Assembly: GCA_020687485.1 (NCBI GenBank)
Contig: JAJEQR010000017.1
Coordinates: 1-64,000, forward strand
Length of the DNA: 64,000 nucleotides
Reading direction: 5' to 3'
Source: Hominifimenecus microfluidus
Lineage (GTDB): Bacteria; Bacillota; Clostridia; Lachnospirales; Lachnospiraceae
The translations under genes were made by a program, and so were the position numbers. Below, piece after piece: positions 33,880 through 43,241 of this stretch (the stretch's first letter is position 1; each line of letters begins with the position of its first letter). The notes below the pieces were generated by a model. It made no database searches. It was given only the letters and a program-made list of their open reading frames with translations, and had not been told where the DNA came from.

Positions 33880-36800
33880 AGTGCCACCTCCTCATCATCT
33901 CGATGTGCCATCGGCGGAATGCGACCGGCACGGTCACGCAATTCTGCCAGGACAGACGGCTTTTCCGCCGTTTTCTCACGGTCTGGATCATCATTTCCGC
34001 GGTCATCCATATTCAGCAGTGCGTCCAGTTCTGCCAGTCTTGCACTCTTTTCTGCCAATTCTGCCTCCTGGGGAAATGGCTTTCCAAGCTCGGCCTGCGC
34101 CGCTTCCTGCTGGCTGCTAAGATTGTCCAGCTGCTGCTCCGCCTTTTCCAGCCTTGCAGGAATCCCAGCAAGAGCATTGTCCAGACGCTGGATATTGCCC
34201 GCAGCACTGGTGCCGATGGGTACCCGGTGGGTCATCTCGCCTTTCAGCAGCACCTGATACTCTTTCTGGAAGCTATCAAATGCCAGCTCCATCTTGAAAC
34301 CTCGATAGCTGCCAAGCGGCACCGGCTCCAGACTCTGATTGGCTTTACAGGCCGCAAGGATTGCTTCACCGGCCTCGGCTTTTTCAGTAAATCGTGTGCC
34401 ATTCACCTCCATACTGCAGAACCCTTCTTCCGGCAGCGGATGTGCCGCCACCGTCCGAATATCCGACTGAAAGCCCTTGATGAACCCCTGCGTTTTCTCA
34501 ATCTCCGCAGGGAAATATTTCATCAGCTTATCTTCTAATCGGTACTGCTGGCTCTGATGATCAGCTTTCAACACCTTCAGCCTTGCAACATCTACATCCA
34601 AGTCCATTTTTTCCTTGATCTGCGGGTCTCCTGCACAAAGTGCCTTGATCTCTGCATAGGAAAGTGCCTGCTCATCCACATCGTCACAGGAACGTACCGG
34701 AGATTTGCTGGTCATGATCTGGCTGATGAACTTCTGCTTATTCTCCAGTGTCTGATAGAGGTAGGCGTCAAAGGTTCCTTCCGTCACATACTGATAAACC
34801 TGCACTTCTTTGTTTCGGTTTCCCTGACGGATAATACGACCATTTCGCTGGGTCATGTCCGCAGGCCGCCAGCCCACATCCAGATGATGCACGGCCACCA
34901 GCCTGTCCTGCACGTTCGTGCCTGCACCCATCTTCTGTGTCGAACCTAACAACACCCGCACCTGTCCGGTACGCACTTTGGCAAACAAATCCTTCTTTTT
35001 TGCCTCGGTATCGGCATCATGGATAAATGCGATTTCTTCCTCTGGCACACCGGACTGGATGAGTTTGGCGCGGATATCCTCATACACATTAAAGGTTCCA
35101 TCGTTCTTCGGTGTGCTGAGGTCGCAGAACAGCAGCTGGGTCAGCTTATCCGACTGTCCTTCCTCATAAATCCGAAGCACATTCCGCACACAGGCATTGA
35201 GCTTGCTGTTGGGGTCATCCGGTAGAAGCGGATTCATCAGCCGCTGATCCAGCCCCAGCTTTCTGCCATCCGATGTGATTTTCAGCATGTTATCGACCGA
35301 CGGGTCTACCACGCCGGAATGCACAGCCGCCGCCCGTTCCGAAAGTTCCGCCACCATCGCCTGCTGATGCTCCGAAGGCTGCACCACCACGGTTTCAAAC
35401 TTTGCCTCCGGCACCGGCAGATGCAGCTGATCGGAAGTCTTGATATCCGCCACTTCCTTGAACATATTCATCAGCTCCGGAAGGTTGAAGAACTTTGCAA
35501 ATCTTGTTCTTGCCCGGTATCCGGTTCCCTCCGGTGCCAGCTCAATGGCTGTGGTGGTCTCACCAAAGGTAGAAGCCCAGCTGTCGAAATGGGTCAGCCC
35601 TTTCTGCTGCAACGTGCCGTACTGGAGATACCGCATCATGGTGTAAAGCTCCGTCATGCTGTTGCTGACCGGGGTTCCGGTCGCAAAAATGATGCCGCGC
35701 CCGCCTGTCAACTCGTCCATATACTGGCACTTCATAAACATATCCGAAGATTTCTGCGCTTCCGAAGTGGACAAGCCTGCAACATTGCGCATTTTTGTGT
35801 AGAGAAACAGGTTCTTAAACGCGTGTGCCTCGTCTACAAACAGCCGGTCTACGCCCAGCTGCTCAAAGGTAATCACATCGTCTTTTCGGTCGGTTGCCCG
35901 GAGTTTCTCCAATCTCGCCTCCAATCCTTTCCGGGTCTTTTCCATCTGTTTAATAGAGAAACGTTCGCCATTCTGGGATTTCATCTCAGCAATGGCGTTT
36001 TCGATTTCATCAATCTGGGCAGTCAAAATCCGCTCCTGCCGTTCTGCGGACACCGGGATTTTCTCAAACTGGGAATGCCCAATGATGACTGCATCGTAAT
36101 CGCCAGTGGCAATTCGTGCGCAGAACTTCTTTCTGCGGGCGGTTTCAAAGTCCTTTTTGCTTGCCACCAGCAGTTTTGCACTCGGATACAGGCGCAGGAA
36201 CTCATTTGCCCACTGAAGGGTTAAGTGATTCGGAACGACAAACATGGATTTCTGGCACAGTCCCAGCCGTTTTGCCTCCATAGCAGAAGCGGCCATCTCG
36301 AAAGTCTTGCCGGCACCCACTTCGTGGGCCAGCAGCGTATTGCCGCCGTACAGCACATGTGCAATGGCATTCTGCTGGTGTTCCCGCAGCCGGATTTCCG
36401 GATTCATGCCGCCAAAGCGGATATGAGAACCATCGTACTCACGGGGACGAGTGCTGTTGAACAGCTCGTTATACTTTTCCACAAGTTCCGCGCGGCGATA
36501 AGGGTCTTTCCACACCCAGTTTTGGAACGCATCCTTAATGGCCTGCTGTTTCTGCTGGGCGAGGGTGGTCTCCTTTTTATTCAGAACCCGCTTCTGCTTG
36601 CCGTCTGCATCCTCCACGGTATCGTAAATACGAATATCCCGCAGATTCAGCGTATCCTCCAGAATTCGGTAGGCATTGGCACGGCTGGTGCCGTAGGTCA
36701 TATAGGCATGAACATCATTCCGGCTCGGTGTACTCTTGCCGGTAATCTGCCACTCTGCCGTCATGGGAGAGAATTTCACTTCAATATTTCTGCGCAGATA

Positions 36801-39800
36801 GAACGGCGGTTCAAAGGTTTCTTCCATAAACTGCTGGATATAATCCCGATTGACCCATGTGGCACCAAGGCGCACATCAATCTCCGAAGCATCCAGGTCT
36901 TTTGGCTGTGCCTTCTTCAAATATTCCGCGTTCACCGCAAAGGCAGGGTCAGAGGCCGCAGCCAACTCTGCCACGCGGAGCTTTTCCCGGACATTGCCGG
37001 ACAGATATTCATCAGCTGTTACCCAGCCGGTTTCCTCGCTTCCCTGCGTCATCGGGTCTTTGAAAATGACACCATGCAGTTCCTGCTGGATTTTTTCATA
37101 TTCCCCTGGTGTACCTAAAAGCTCCGACATATAGGGCAAATCCACTCTGCCGCGCTCTCCAATGGAGATTGCCAGAGCTTCAGCCGGAGTATCCACGCTG
37201 GTAACAGCCCGTTCCGGTCGAATCGTCCGTTTGGTGAACATATCCGCCTTGGATTCCAGCCTGCCGTTTTCATCCACATTTTCCAGAGAGCAGAGCAGAT
37301 AATAAGACGAATCTTCCGAAAAAGCCTGTGCATTTGCACGGGAATTGATAAGCCCATACTGATCGGCGAATCGGTCATAGGCTACATTCAGTTCCCGCTG
37401 TTTCTGGGCAATCGCTTCCTCCGGGTAATCGTTCAACTGATAGTCGATCAGTTCCTGCACAATGGTGCGAAGCTCCACCATGCCTTTGATCCTGCCGGTG
37501 GCTGTCGCAGAAAGATCAGCCTTCCGCATGATGCTGTTCTCACGGAAGTAGACATCCCCATCCACTACGGCATAGGAGAAGTTCTTGACATTGGGGTCTG
37601 CCGGAATAGTTTCGCCCTGCAAGGACAACTCCTCCTCCGGTGCCAGCTCCTGTGCTTCATAATGACCGCCGATGTGCTGCACCGCCTCATGCAGCTGGTC
37701 TCCCAGATCCGCACCTGGAATCGGAATAACCGTACATTCTTCCTTGCCGTACTGGGTACTTTCCGTTGTAATCTCACCCAGCACCATTTCCGGGTGGTCA
37801 ACAAAGTAGCCGTTGAGGGTAATCCCCTCCGATGTCAGCCCCAGATGCACCCAATCCGGTTCGATATCAATGGGATGGTCTCTCTTTTGCAGGAAAATGA
37901 TATCCGACACCACATCCGTACCGGCATTGGCACGGAATGCGTTGTTGGGAAGTCGGATAGCTCCCAGCAATTCTGCCCGCTGCGCCAGATACTTTCGTGC
38001 GTCCGGATTTTTGGAATCCATCGTATAGCGGCTGGTAACAAAGGCCACGATACCACCGGGCCGAACCTGATCCAGTGCCTTGGCAAAGAAATAGTTGTGG
38101 ATAGAAAATCCGAGTTTATCATATGGCTTATCGCTGACACGGTAGTTGCCAAAAGGCACATTGCCCACGGCCAGATCATAAAAATCACGCCGGTCGGTGG
38201 TCTCAAAGCCTGCCACCTTGATTTCTGCCTGCGGATACAGCTTTTGCGCAATACGCCCGGTGATGGAATCCAGTTCCACACCATAGAGCCTGCTCCCCAG
38301 CATGGAATCCGGCAGCATACCGAAGAAGTTGCCGACACCCATCGACGGTTCCAGAATATTGCCTTTCTCAAATCCCATACCGTCCAATGCTTCATAGATT
38401 GCACGGATCACGGTAGGGCTGGTGTAGTGCGCATTCAGAGTCGAAGCTCTGGCTGCGGCATATTCTTCTTCCGTAAGAGCTGCTTTCAGCTCCTTATATT
38501 CGCCTGTCCAGGCAGTTTTCTCTGCGTCAAAGGCATCTGCCAGCCCGCCCCAGCCGACATAATTGGCCAGCGTTTCCTGTTCCTCCGGTGTCGCATCCCT
38601 GTGCTGATTTTCCAAGGTTTTCAGCGTATAGATGGCATCCATGTTGGCACGGAATTTCTGCTTTGAACTGCCTTCGCCGAGGTGAAAGCTGTTGATGCGG
38701 TAGTTCTCCGCATGTTTTGCTTCATGCCCTGCCCGGAACGCTTCTTCTTTTCCAGGCTTCAGCTCAACCACCAGATTGTGCAGGTGAACATTTTCCTCAT
38801 GCCCCAAAAGTCTTGCCAGATTTTCCTTGCTTTCCGAGCGGAAGATCGGATACACGGAATCCGGGTCCCGAAGCTCCACATCGAAAAGCCCGACTTTTTC
38901 AATCGTAAATGCCTTTCCGTCCAGATACAGCGTATCGCCAACGCGATAATCCGGCTGCACCGGAGCTGCGGGTTCTGGCTGCACAGTTGCAGGCTCTTTT
39001 TCAGCCTCCATGTTCCTGCCGCGAATCTCCTGCAACGCCTCTGATGCACTCACATAATCGGCAAATGTCTGCACTTTTCCGTCCGAATATCCGTAATACT
39101 CTTCTTTGACATAATCCCAGATGGCAAACGCATCTTTAGAATCCGGAAAGTTCTTGCCGGTCATTGTGACCACAAACCGTTCATCCGGTGCATAGCCAGA
39201 CTCTCTGGAAAGTTCGCTGGCGTGTTCCTGCATTTCCAGTACCAGAGGATCTGTCTCTGCGTGAGCCGATTCCTGTACTTCTTCGGATTCCACATCTGGG
39301 AATGGAATGTCCTGCTGCAAATTCTGCTTGCTCTGTTCAACATAGAGCCAGTCTTTTGCTTCCCGTTCCTGAACTTTTTCAATCAACTGCTGGCGGTAGG
39401 TCTCTGCCTCCCATTCGCTGGTAAACTCTTCGCTGACACCATCCGGCTCCACATGAATGCCGTCCTGAATATCATCCCAGACCGCATAACCATCGTCTGT
39501 CTCCATCACGGTAAACCGCTGTGGTGCCGCCAGTTCACTCCGGGCATATACATTCGCAGCCGTATTCAGCATGTTGTCCACATGCTCATTTCCGGTATCG
39601 TAGCGTTCCGGTGGCGTTGGCGGAAACACATGGGCGGCAGTCGGCATAGGAAGCGGCGCGCCGTATTCCTGCTCCAGCTTCCGATACTCTTCCATTTCCA
39701 GCGCGGTCAGGTACTGATCATTTTCCACAAGCCGGTCTAACCGCTTATCCACCGCCGACCATGTGAGTCGCACTTCCCGGTCATGGTCATAATTGCGAAG

Positions 39801-41240
39801 CAGAATACCTCTTCCGTTATAATCGGAAAAACCGCGACTGCCATCCATAAAGGTATAGCTGTGGCCACCGAGACCGTATTCCGCTTTCAAGAATGCAGCT
39901 CGTTCTTTTGCGTCCCCTTGCTGCTGATACAGCGCATAAATACGGATCTTTCCGCCTTCAAAATTGGAGCCTGTCCGCAGCATCCGGTCGATTTCATCCT
40001 CAGAAATGACAAAAGCGGAGGGCTTTTCGCTCTCCGCTTCTTTGGCTGCATTTTCTGCCGCCGCATCAATTTTCTGAATCTGCTCTGCTTCGGACTGAAA
40101 CAGACTCATGAAGTTTAACTGTTGATAAGTTCCGTTAGAATGACTCCCTCTGCCTGCGCTTTCAGCATGTTCATGTGCTGCACCCAGGCCATCTGGTTCA
40201 ATTTCTTGTCCGGTGCCGGATTCGCTTTCAGAAGATCCGCCATCATCTGCTCCATCCGTGCGGTCGCGGTCTCCTGGATCTCCCACAGGTGCGGGTACAG
40301 CTTCTCGGTCAGGATCAGGTGATTGTACAGCAGCGTGTTGTTCTCCTGCAGAAACGCTCTGCGCATCCTCCCGTACTTGCCCAGGGGCTTCTGTTCCTGC
40401 ACCGACAACTGGATGTCCGGAATCAGGTAATCGCCGTTCTTCGTGTAATTCAGCTCCATCATAGTTTTGGCTCCTTTCTGCCTGCTTATCTCTTTCATAG
40501 GTTCGGATCGTGCGTTCAATTTCCCGGAAGATCTGGCTGGACATTTCGCTGACCGCAGTTCCCAGCACATTGGCGGCAGCCTGCGTATTAAAATCAAAGA
40601 TGTCCAGAAAATCCTCGTGCTCAAAATAGTCATCTGCATTGCCCACCGTCCGGGTAAAGACGGAATATGCGATGCTGACAGCGGCAGCTCTCTTAAAGGA
40701 AGCTCCGATGTTGAGTTCATCATATCCTTCCAGATAGGAATCTGCAACGATGTCACTGATCTGCCTGCGGTTTTCCTCCCAGTACTCCCTTGCAAGGCGT
40801 TCTGCCGCTTCCATGATATGATTTTCCAGAGACCCAGCACCGGAAGGAACATCAAATGCTGCATCCAGTGCGCGAATGATTGGCTGCTCATGCTCCGCAT
40901 TCATTTTCCAGAGCTGTACCGGTCGGGAATTCTTCCGTTCTCCGGTATCTGCCACATCAAATACATACCGCAGTTTCGGCTGCTCGCCGCGCATGTCCAA
41001 AAGAGCAATGCCCTTGGAACCACGCTTCACATAGCGGTTCATCCGATCATTCCAGAGATCGTACTCTGCACAGGCCGTTGCTTCTGGTCTCTGCTTATAG
41101 ATCATCAGCTGCTCCGCAAAGGGATACTTATAAAGCCGTGCGGATGTGGTCAAAAACGCTGTCCACTGCTCTTTGCTGCCAGTGATCTGCGCCGCTGCTT
41201 CCTGTGCCATCTGCATATAATATGCCGTTTTCGTCATCAT
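33876..41240 (-). CDS. Giant methyltransferase/SNF2-like helicase of CTn-type elements
   Basis: 2454 aa. Order of parts: N-terminal ArdC-like region (residues 1-240, YKYPFAEQLMIYKQRPEATA), a Gly/Asp/Glu/Pro/Ala-rich linker (260-376) whose DNA also encodes tnpV in another frame, LPD/YodL-like modules (about 420-850), an N6-methyltransferase (motif I NILEPSMGVGNFFGMLP near 966, catalytic motif VGNVPFGNYR near 1030), then a superfamily 2 helicase with Walker A in LLAHEVGAGKTFEMAAS (near 1643), DEAH in LFVDEAHAFKNLF (near 1803), and helicase motif VI RNGRIIRQGNRNKEVQVYQY (near 2140). Such proteins probably modify and remodel element DNA during transfer, perhaps against host restriction. GGAGGAAAAAGACAG precedes ATG. 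Confidence 0.9.
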   Translation of the reverse strand: MMTKTAYYMQMAQEAAAQITGSKEQWTAFLTTSARLYKYPFAEQLMIYKQRPEATACAEYDLWNDRMNRYVKRGSKGIALLDMRGEQPKLRYVFDVADTGERKNSRPVQLWKMNAEHEQPIIRALDAAFDVPSGAGSLENHIMEAAERLAREYWEENRRQISDIVADSYLEGYDELNIGASFKRAAAVSIAYSVFTRTVGNADDYFEHEDFLDIFDFNTQAAANVLGTAVSEMSSQIFREIERTIRTYERDKQAERSQNYDGAELHEERRLPDSGHPVVGAGTEAPGQVREDAQSVSAGEQHAAVQSPDPDREAVPAPVGDPGDRDRTDGADDGGSSESESGTGQEIEPDGLGAAHEHAESAGRGSHSNGTYQQLNFMSLFQSEAEQIQKIDAAAENAAKEAESEKPSAFVISEDEIDRMLRTGSNFEGGKIRIYALYQQQGDAKERAAFLKAEYGLGGHSYTFMDGSRGFSDYNGRGILLRNYDHDREVRLTWSAVDKRLDRLVENDQYLTALEMEEYRKLEQEYGAPLPMPTAAHVFPPTPPERYDTGNEHVDNMLNTAANVYARSELAAPQRFTVMETDDGYAVWDDIQDGIHVEPDGVSEEFTSEWEAETYRQQLIEKVQEREAKDWLYVEQSKQNLQQDIPFPDVESEEVQESAHAETDPLVLEMQEHASELSRESGYAPDERFVVTMTGKNFPDSKDAFAIWDYVKEEYYGYSDGKVQTFADYVSASEALQEIRGRNMEAEKEPATVQPEPAAPVQPDYRVGDTLYLDGKAFTIEKVGLFDVELRDPDSVYPIFRSESKENLARLLGHEENVHLHNLVVELKPGKEEAFRAGHEAKHAENYRINSFHLGEGSSKQKFRANMDAIYTLKTLENQHRDATPEEQETLANYVGWGGLADAFDAEKTAWTGEYKELKAALTEEEYAAARASTLNAHYTSPTVIRAIYEALDGMGFEKGNILEPSMGVGNFFGMLPDSMLGSRLYGVELDSITGRIAQKLYPQAEIKVAGFETTDRRDFYDLAVGNVPFGNYRVSDKPYDKLGFSIHNYFFAKALDQVRPGGIVAFVTSRYTMDSKNPDARKYLAQRAELLGAIRLPNNAFRANAGTDVVSDIIFLQKRDHPIDIEPDWVHLGLTSEGITLNGYFVDHPEMVLGEITTESTQYGKEECTVIPIPGADLGDQLHEAVQHIGGHYEAQELAPEEELSLQGETIPADPNVKNFSYAVVDGDVYFRENSIMRKADLSATATGRIKGMVELRTIVQELIDYQLNDYPEEAIAQKQRELNVAYDRFADQYGLINSRANAQAFSEDSSYYLLCSLENVDENGRLESKADMFTKRTIRPERAVTSVDTPAEALAISIGERGRVDLPYMSELLGTPGEYEKIQQELHGVIFKDPMTQGSEETGWVTADEYLSGNVREKLRVAELAAASDPAFAVNAEYLKKAQPKDLDASEIDVRLGATWVNRDYIQQFMEETFEPPFYLRRNIEVKFSPMTAEWQITGKSTPSRNDVHAYMTYGTSRANAYRILEDTLNLRDIRIYDTVEDADGKQKRVLNKKETTLAQQKQQAIKDAFQNWVWKDPYRRAELVEKYNELFNSTRPREYDGSHIRFGGMNPEIRLREHQQNAIAHVLYGGNTLLAHEVGAGKTFEMAASAMEAKRLGLCQKSMFVVPNHLTLQWANEFLRLYPSAKLLVASKKDFETARRKKFCARIATGDYDAVIIGHSQFEKIPVSAERQERILTAQIDEIENAIAEMKSQNGERFSIKQMEKTRKGLEARLEKLRATDRKDDVITFEQLGVDRLFVDEAHAFKNLFLYTKMRNVAGLSTSEAQKSSDMFMKCQYMDELTGGRGIIFATGTPVSNSMTELYTMMRYLQYGTLQQKGLTHFDSWASTFGETTTAIELAPEGTGYRARTRFAKFFNLPELMNMFKEVADIKTSDQLHLPVPEAKFETVVVQPSEHQQAMVAELSERAAAVHSGVVDPSVDNMLKITSDGRKLGLDQRLMNPLLPDDPNSKLNACVRNVLRIYEEGQSDKLTQLLFCDLSTPKNDGTFNVYEDIRAKLIQSGVPEEEIAFIHDADTEAKKKDLFAKVRTGQVRVLLGSTQKMGAGTNVQDRLVAVHHLDVGWRPADMTQRNGRIIRQGNRNKEVQVYQYVTEGTFDAYLYQTLENKQKFISQIMTSKSPVRSCDDVDEQALSYAEIKALCAGDPQIKEKMDLDVDVARLKVLKADHQSQQYRLEDKLMKYFPAEIEKTQGFIKGFQSDIRTVAAHPLPEEGFCSMEVNGTRFTEKAEAGEAILAACKANQSLEPVPLGSYRGFKMELAFDSFQKEYQVLLKGEMTHRVPIGTSAAGNIQRLDNALAGIPARLEKAEQQLDNLSSQQEAAQAELGKPFPQEAELAEKSARLAELDALLNMDDRGNDDPDREKTAEKPSVLAELRDRAGRIPPMAHRDDEEVAL
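40115..40462 (-). CDS. tnpV: TnpV-like protein encoded in an alternative frame inside the giant helicase gene
   Basis: 115 aa. On the same strand but in another frame than the 2454-aa gene, AAAGGAGCCAAAACT precedes ATG-ATG-GAG at 40462. The product has the TnpV pattern: MMELNYTKNGDYLIPDIQLS start, GKYGRMRRAFLQENNTLLYN, LILTEKLYPHLWEIQETATA, and the end QMAWVQHMNMLKAQAEGVIL. In the main frame this DNA encodes only a low-complexity linker, as expected when the other frame is the one conserved. TnpV proteins occur in many clostridial elements without a proven role. The dual-coding claim rests on motif and RBS. Confidence 0.7.
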   Translation of the reverse strand: MMELNYTKNGDYLIPDIQLSVQEQKPLGKYGRMRRAFLQENNTLLYNHLILTEKLYPHLWEIQETATARMEQMMADLLKANPAPDKKLNQMAWVQHMNMLKAQAEGVILTELINS

Positions 41241-41261
41241 CTGTCTTTTTCCTCCTCTCCT

Positions 41262-41468
41262 TTATTCGTCCGGATACAAATCCAGTGCCTCATATTCTGC
41301 ATCCGTCATCTCTGCCAGTTTTGCAAGCAGCGAGGCCGTCCACCTGCGCAGATTTCTATCTCTGCCGGTCAGACTTTTTTGCATCTTTTGAAGCTCTTCG
41401 ATCAGCCCTGTCCGTGTGCCAGGGCTGTAAAGCATCATGAGCATCCATTCGTCATCCGTAAAACGCAT
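41262..41468 (-). CDS. TnpW-like small transposon protein
   Basis: 68 aa. The start FTDDEWMLMMLYSPGTRTGL and tail MTDAEYEALDLYPDE are the pattern of the small protein called TnpW in Tn1549/CTn elements. AAAGGAGTTATAA precedes ATG, and the gene follows the YodL-domain gene with no gap. Function unknown. Confidence 0.7.
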   Translation of the reverse strand: MRFTDDEWMLMMLYSPGTRTGLIEELQKMQKSLTGRDRNLRRWTASLLAKLAEMTDAEYEALDLYPDE

Positions 41469-42062
41469 TTATAACTCCTTTTCTTCGCAGCACCTGCGAG
41501 GTGGCGCAGGCGGCACAGCCTCCTGCTTTTCCTTCAGCTGATCCAGAACCGATGCTTTCTCCGCCGGTTCTTCCTTCTTTCCGTTATTGATCACGCCGTC
41601 AATCATGCCGTAATCGTCCTCCATCGCCATTTCTGCGGCTTTCAGGTAATTCTCCGGTTTTAAAAATCCGGGCAGTTCCTGGAAGCCGATGGAATCCACA
41701 TAGTGACAGCTTACAACACCATTCTGCCGTAAAGCCACGATGTCAGACACAGAAAGACTATGCCCAGTAAAATCATCAGGGCGGGAAACATTGAATTTCG
41801 CATACAGTTCCTCCAACATCGTATTCTGATCCTTGTAGGGAAGAAGCGGAGCCGTATAAACCACCTCATAATGGTCAATATCCGGTTCCAGCCCCATCCG
41901 TTCCAGTTCACGCATAGACGAAAAGCGTTCATATACCGTATCCTCGCTGCGGCGAAGCTGCAAAATCGCATACTGGTCAGTAGCACTGTCGAGAAATGCC
42001 ATCATTCTTTCGTCCGGTTCCTGCGTTCCGTGCACTTCATCCCATTTTTCAATTCTTGCCAT
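41469..42062 (-). CDS. YodL-domain mobile-element protein
   Basis: 197 aa. The YodL-type region reads DQYAILQLRRSEDTVYERFS, SMRELERMGLEPDIDHYEVV and VYTAPLLPYKDQNTMLEELY, followed by DDFTGHSLSVSDIVALRQNG and VSCHYVDSIGFQELPGF. The C-terminus (SVLDQLKEKQEAVPPAP) matches the common tail of this CTn family. It overlaps the upstream 102-aa gene slightly. Probably a DNA-processing accessory; role unproven. Confidence 0.8.
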   Translation of the reverse strand: MARIEKWDEVHGTQEPDERMMAFLDSATDQYAILQLRRSEDTVYERFSSMRELERMGLEPDIDHYEVVYTAPLLPYKDQNTMLEELYAKFNVSRPDDFTGHSLSVSDIVALRQNGVVSCHYVDSIGFQELPGFLKPENYLKAAEMAMEDDYGMIDGVINNGKKEEPAEKASVLDQLKEKQEAVPPAPPRRCCEEKEL

Positions 42063-42357
42063 CGTTCATCTCTCCCTTCTCCATAAACGGCAAGCCGTTT
42101 TCCTTTGCTTCCTGTCGCTGCTGTTCCCGCCGCTTTTCACTATAAGGCGGTCGGATACCAACACAGCGTTTCGGAATCGTATAAGTGACCGACCCATGCT
42201 CCCGGTGCTCCAAAATAAACTGCTCCGGATACTGTTTTCGCAGTTCCCGAAGCTTCTTAATCAGGCGGCTGTCATGGGTATAAATGCTGGCGGTATCCAG
42301 TTCATTATCAAAATTGATGACGGTTTCCTGCTCTGCCTTCGTAAGCTTGTATTTCAT
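42049..42357 (-). CDS. Conserved small CTn protein (paralogue of the gene at 62974)
   Basis: 102 aa: KLTKAEQETVINFDNELDTA, SIYTHDSRLIKKLRELRKQY, HGSVTYTIPKRCVGIRPPYS. The same pattern occurs in the second element at 62974-63279 (SKYEKETIINWNEAENLASV, SVTYVLDKSRLSIRLVPPYS), so the two elements share a module. Function unknown. Start and stop overlap the neighbours by a few bases, so it is translationally coupled. Confidence 0.75.
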   Translation of the reverse strand: MKYKLTKAEQETVINFDNELDTASIYTHDSRLIKKLRELRKQYPEQFILEHREHGSVTYTIPKRCVGIRPPYSEKRREQQRQEAKENGLPFMEKGEMNDGKN

Positions 42358-43241
42358 CGCTCCGCCTCCTTCGCCTTAGCAGCTTTCACAGGCGTATCCG
42401 TTCTGGACGATAAATCCGAGAGTTTACCCAGCACAGATTCCCGTCTGCTGATTTCCGCTTCCTCTGCACGATCACAAAGTTCATCATAGTCAATCCGCGT
42501 CATGGTGCGGCCACCGAACCCATAATCCGAAAGAATCTGGTCTCTGGCTGCATTCATGCTGATTTCCGGGTTGTCGATCTGTCCACCGTCAATTTCCGTA
42601 AAGTCCTTATGATATAAGGTATAGTCGTAACCGTCCTCACAGGTCTGAATGGCAAGAAAGCCCTTGCTTCCCAAATCCCATGCACTGCGTTCTTCCGTAA
42701 TCAGCGGCTCTGGGCGGCAGGTGCCACCGCCGCGTTCCAGCATTTCTGCCAGCTGACAGATGTGCAAAACATCATACCCCAGGCGCAAATGATATTCGTC
42801 CATATATTCGCAACGGGCTGAAAATTTCCGATTCGGATACTCAATCTCCACCGCACTGCCATCCGGAATTTTGAACCGATCCTCGTAGCTGCTGGTGATA
42901 AACCGGATATTTTTTGCATTCTCCAGCTCAGGATCAGCCTTTTTCATCTGCCAGAGAACCTTTCTGCCGCCGCGTACCTGCTCCAGCATCTCCGGGGCTA
43001 CCGGTGCAATAGCAAGACCAGCAAACTGGGGAATCTTCTGGAGTGCCGCCATCCTCGCGCTTTCTTCCAGCGTAGGAAACGGCTGTTTATCCAACACATC
43101 CCAGCCAATGTGGCCCTCTGCAATCTGCACCTTGCTGTCCATATCAAAGCAATGGAATTCCACGCCGTCCTGCTTTTCCTGCAAGGAAAGCAGCGCAGCA
43201 TTATCCACCAGATAAGCTGCATTCATCATTTTCATGCTCAT
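42354..43241 (-). CDS. Conserved CTn protein (DUF3849/4316-type), function unknown
   Basis: 295 aa: NAAYLVDNAALLSLQEKQDG at the start, LVxxExS-type centre with YGYDVLHICQLAEMLERGG-like sequence, and a region TCEDGYDYTLYHKDFTEIDG with ARDQILSDYGFGG. This family sits between topB and the YodL gene in CTn-type elements. GGAGGTAAAAA precedes ATG, which overlaps the topB stop. No catalytic motif seen. Confidence 0.7.
   Translation of the reverse strand: MSMKMMNAAYLVDNAALLSLQEKQDGVEFHCFDMDSKVQIAEGHIGWDVLDKQPFPTLEESARMAALQKIPQFAGLAIAPVAPEMLEQVRGGRKVLWQMKKADPELENAKNIRFITSSYEDRFKIPDGSAVEIEYPNRKFSARCEYMDEYHLRLGYDVLHICQLAEMLERGGGTCRPEPLITEERSAWDLGSKGFLAIQTCEDGYDYTLYHKDFTEIDGGQIDNPEISMNAARDQILSDYGFGGRTMTRIDYDELCDRAEEAEISRRESVLGKLSDLSSRTDTPVKAAKAKEAER

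Noticed and set aside
40463..40900. Upstream extension of the tnpV frame to a 261-codon ORF
   Set aside because: Only the part from the RBS-supported ATG at 40462 looks like TnpV; the upstream part is a shadow of the helicase N-terminal region.
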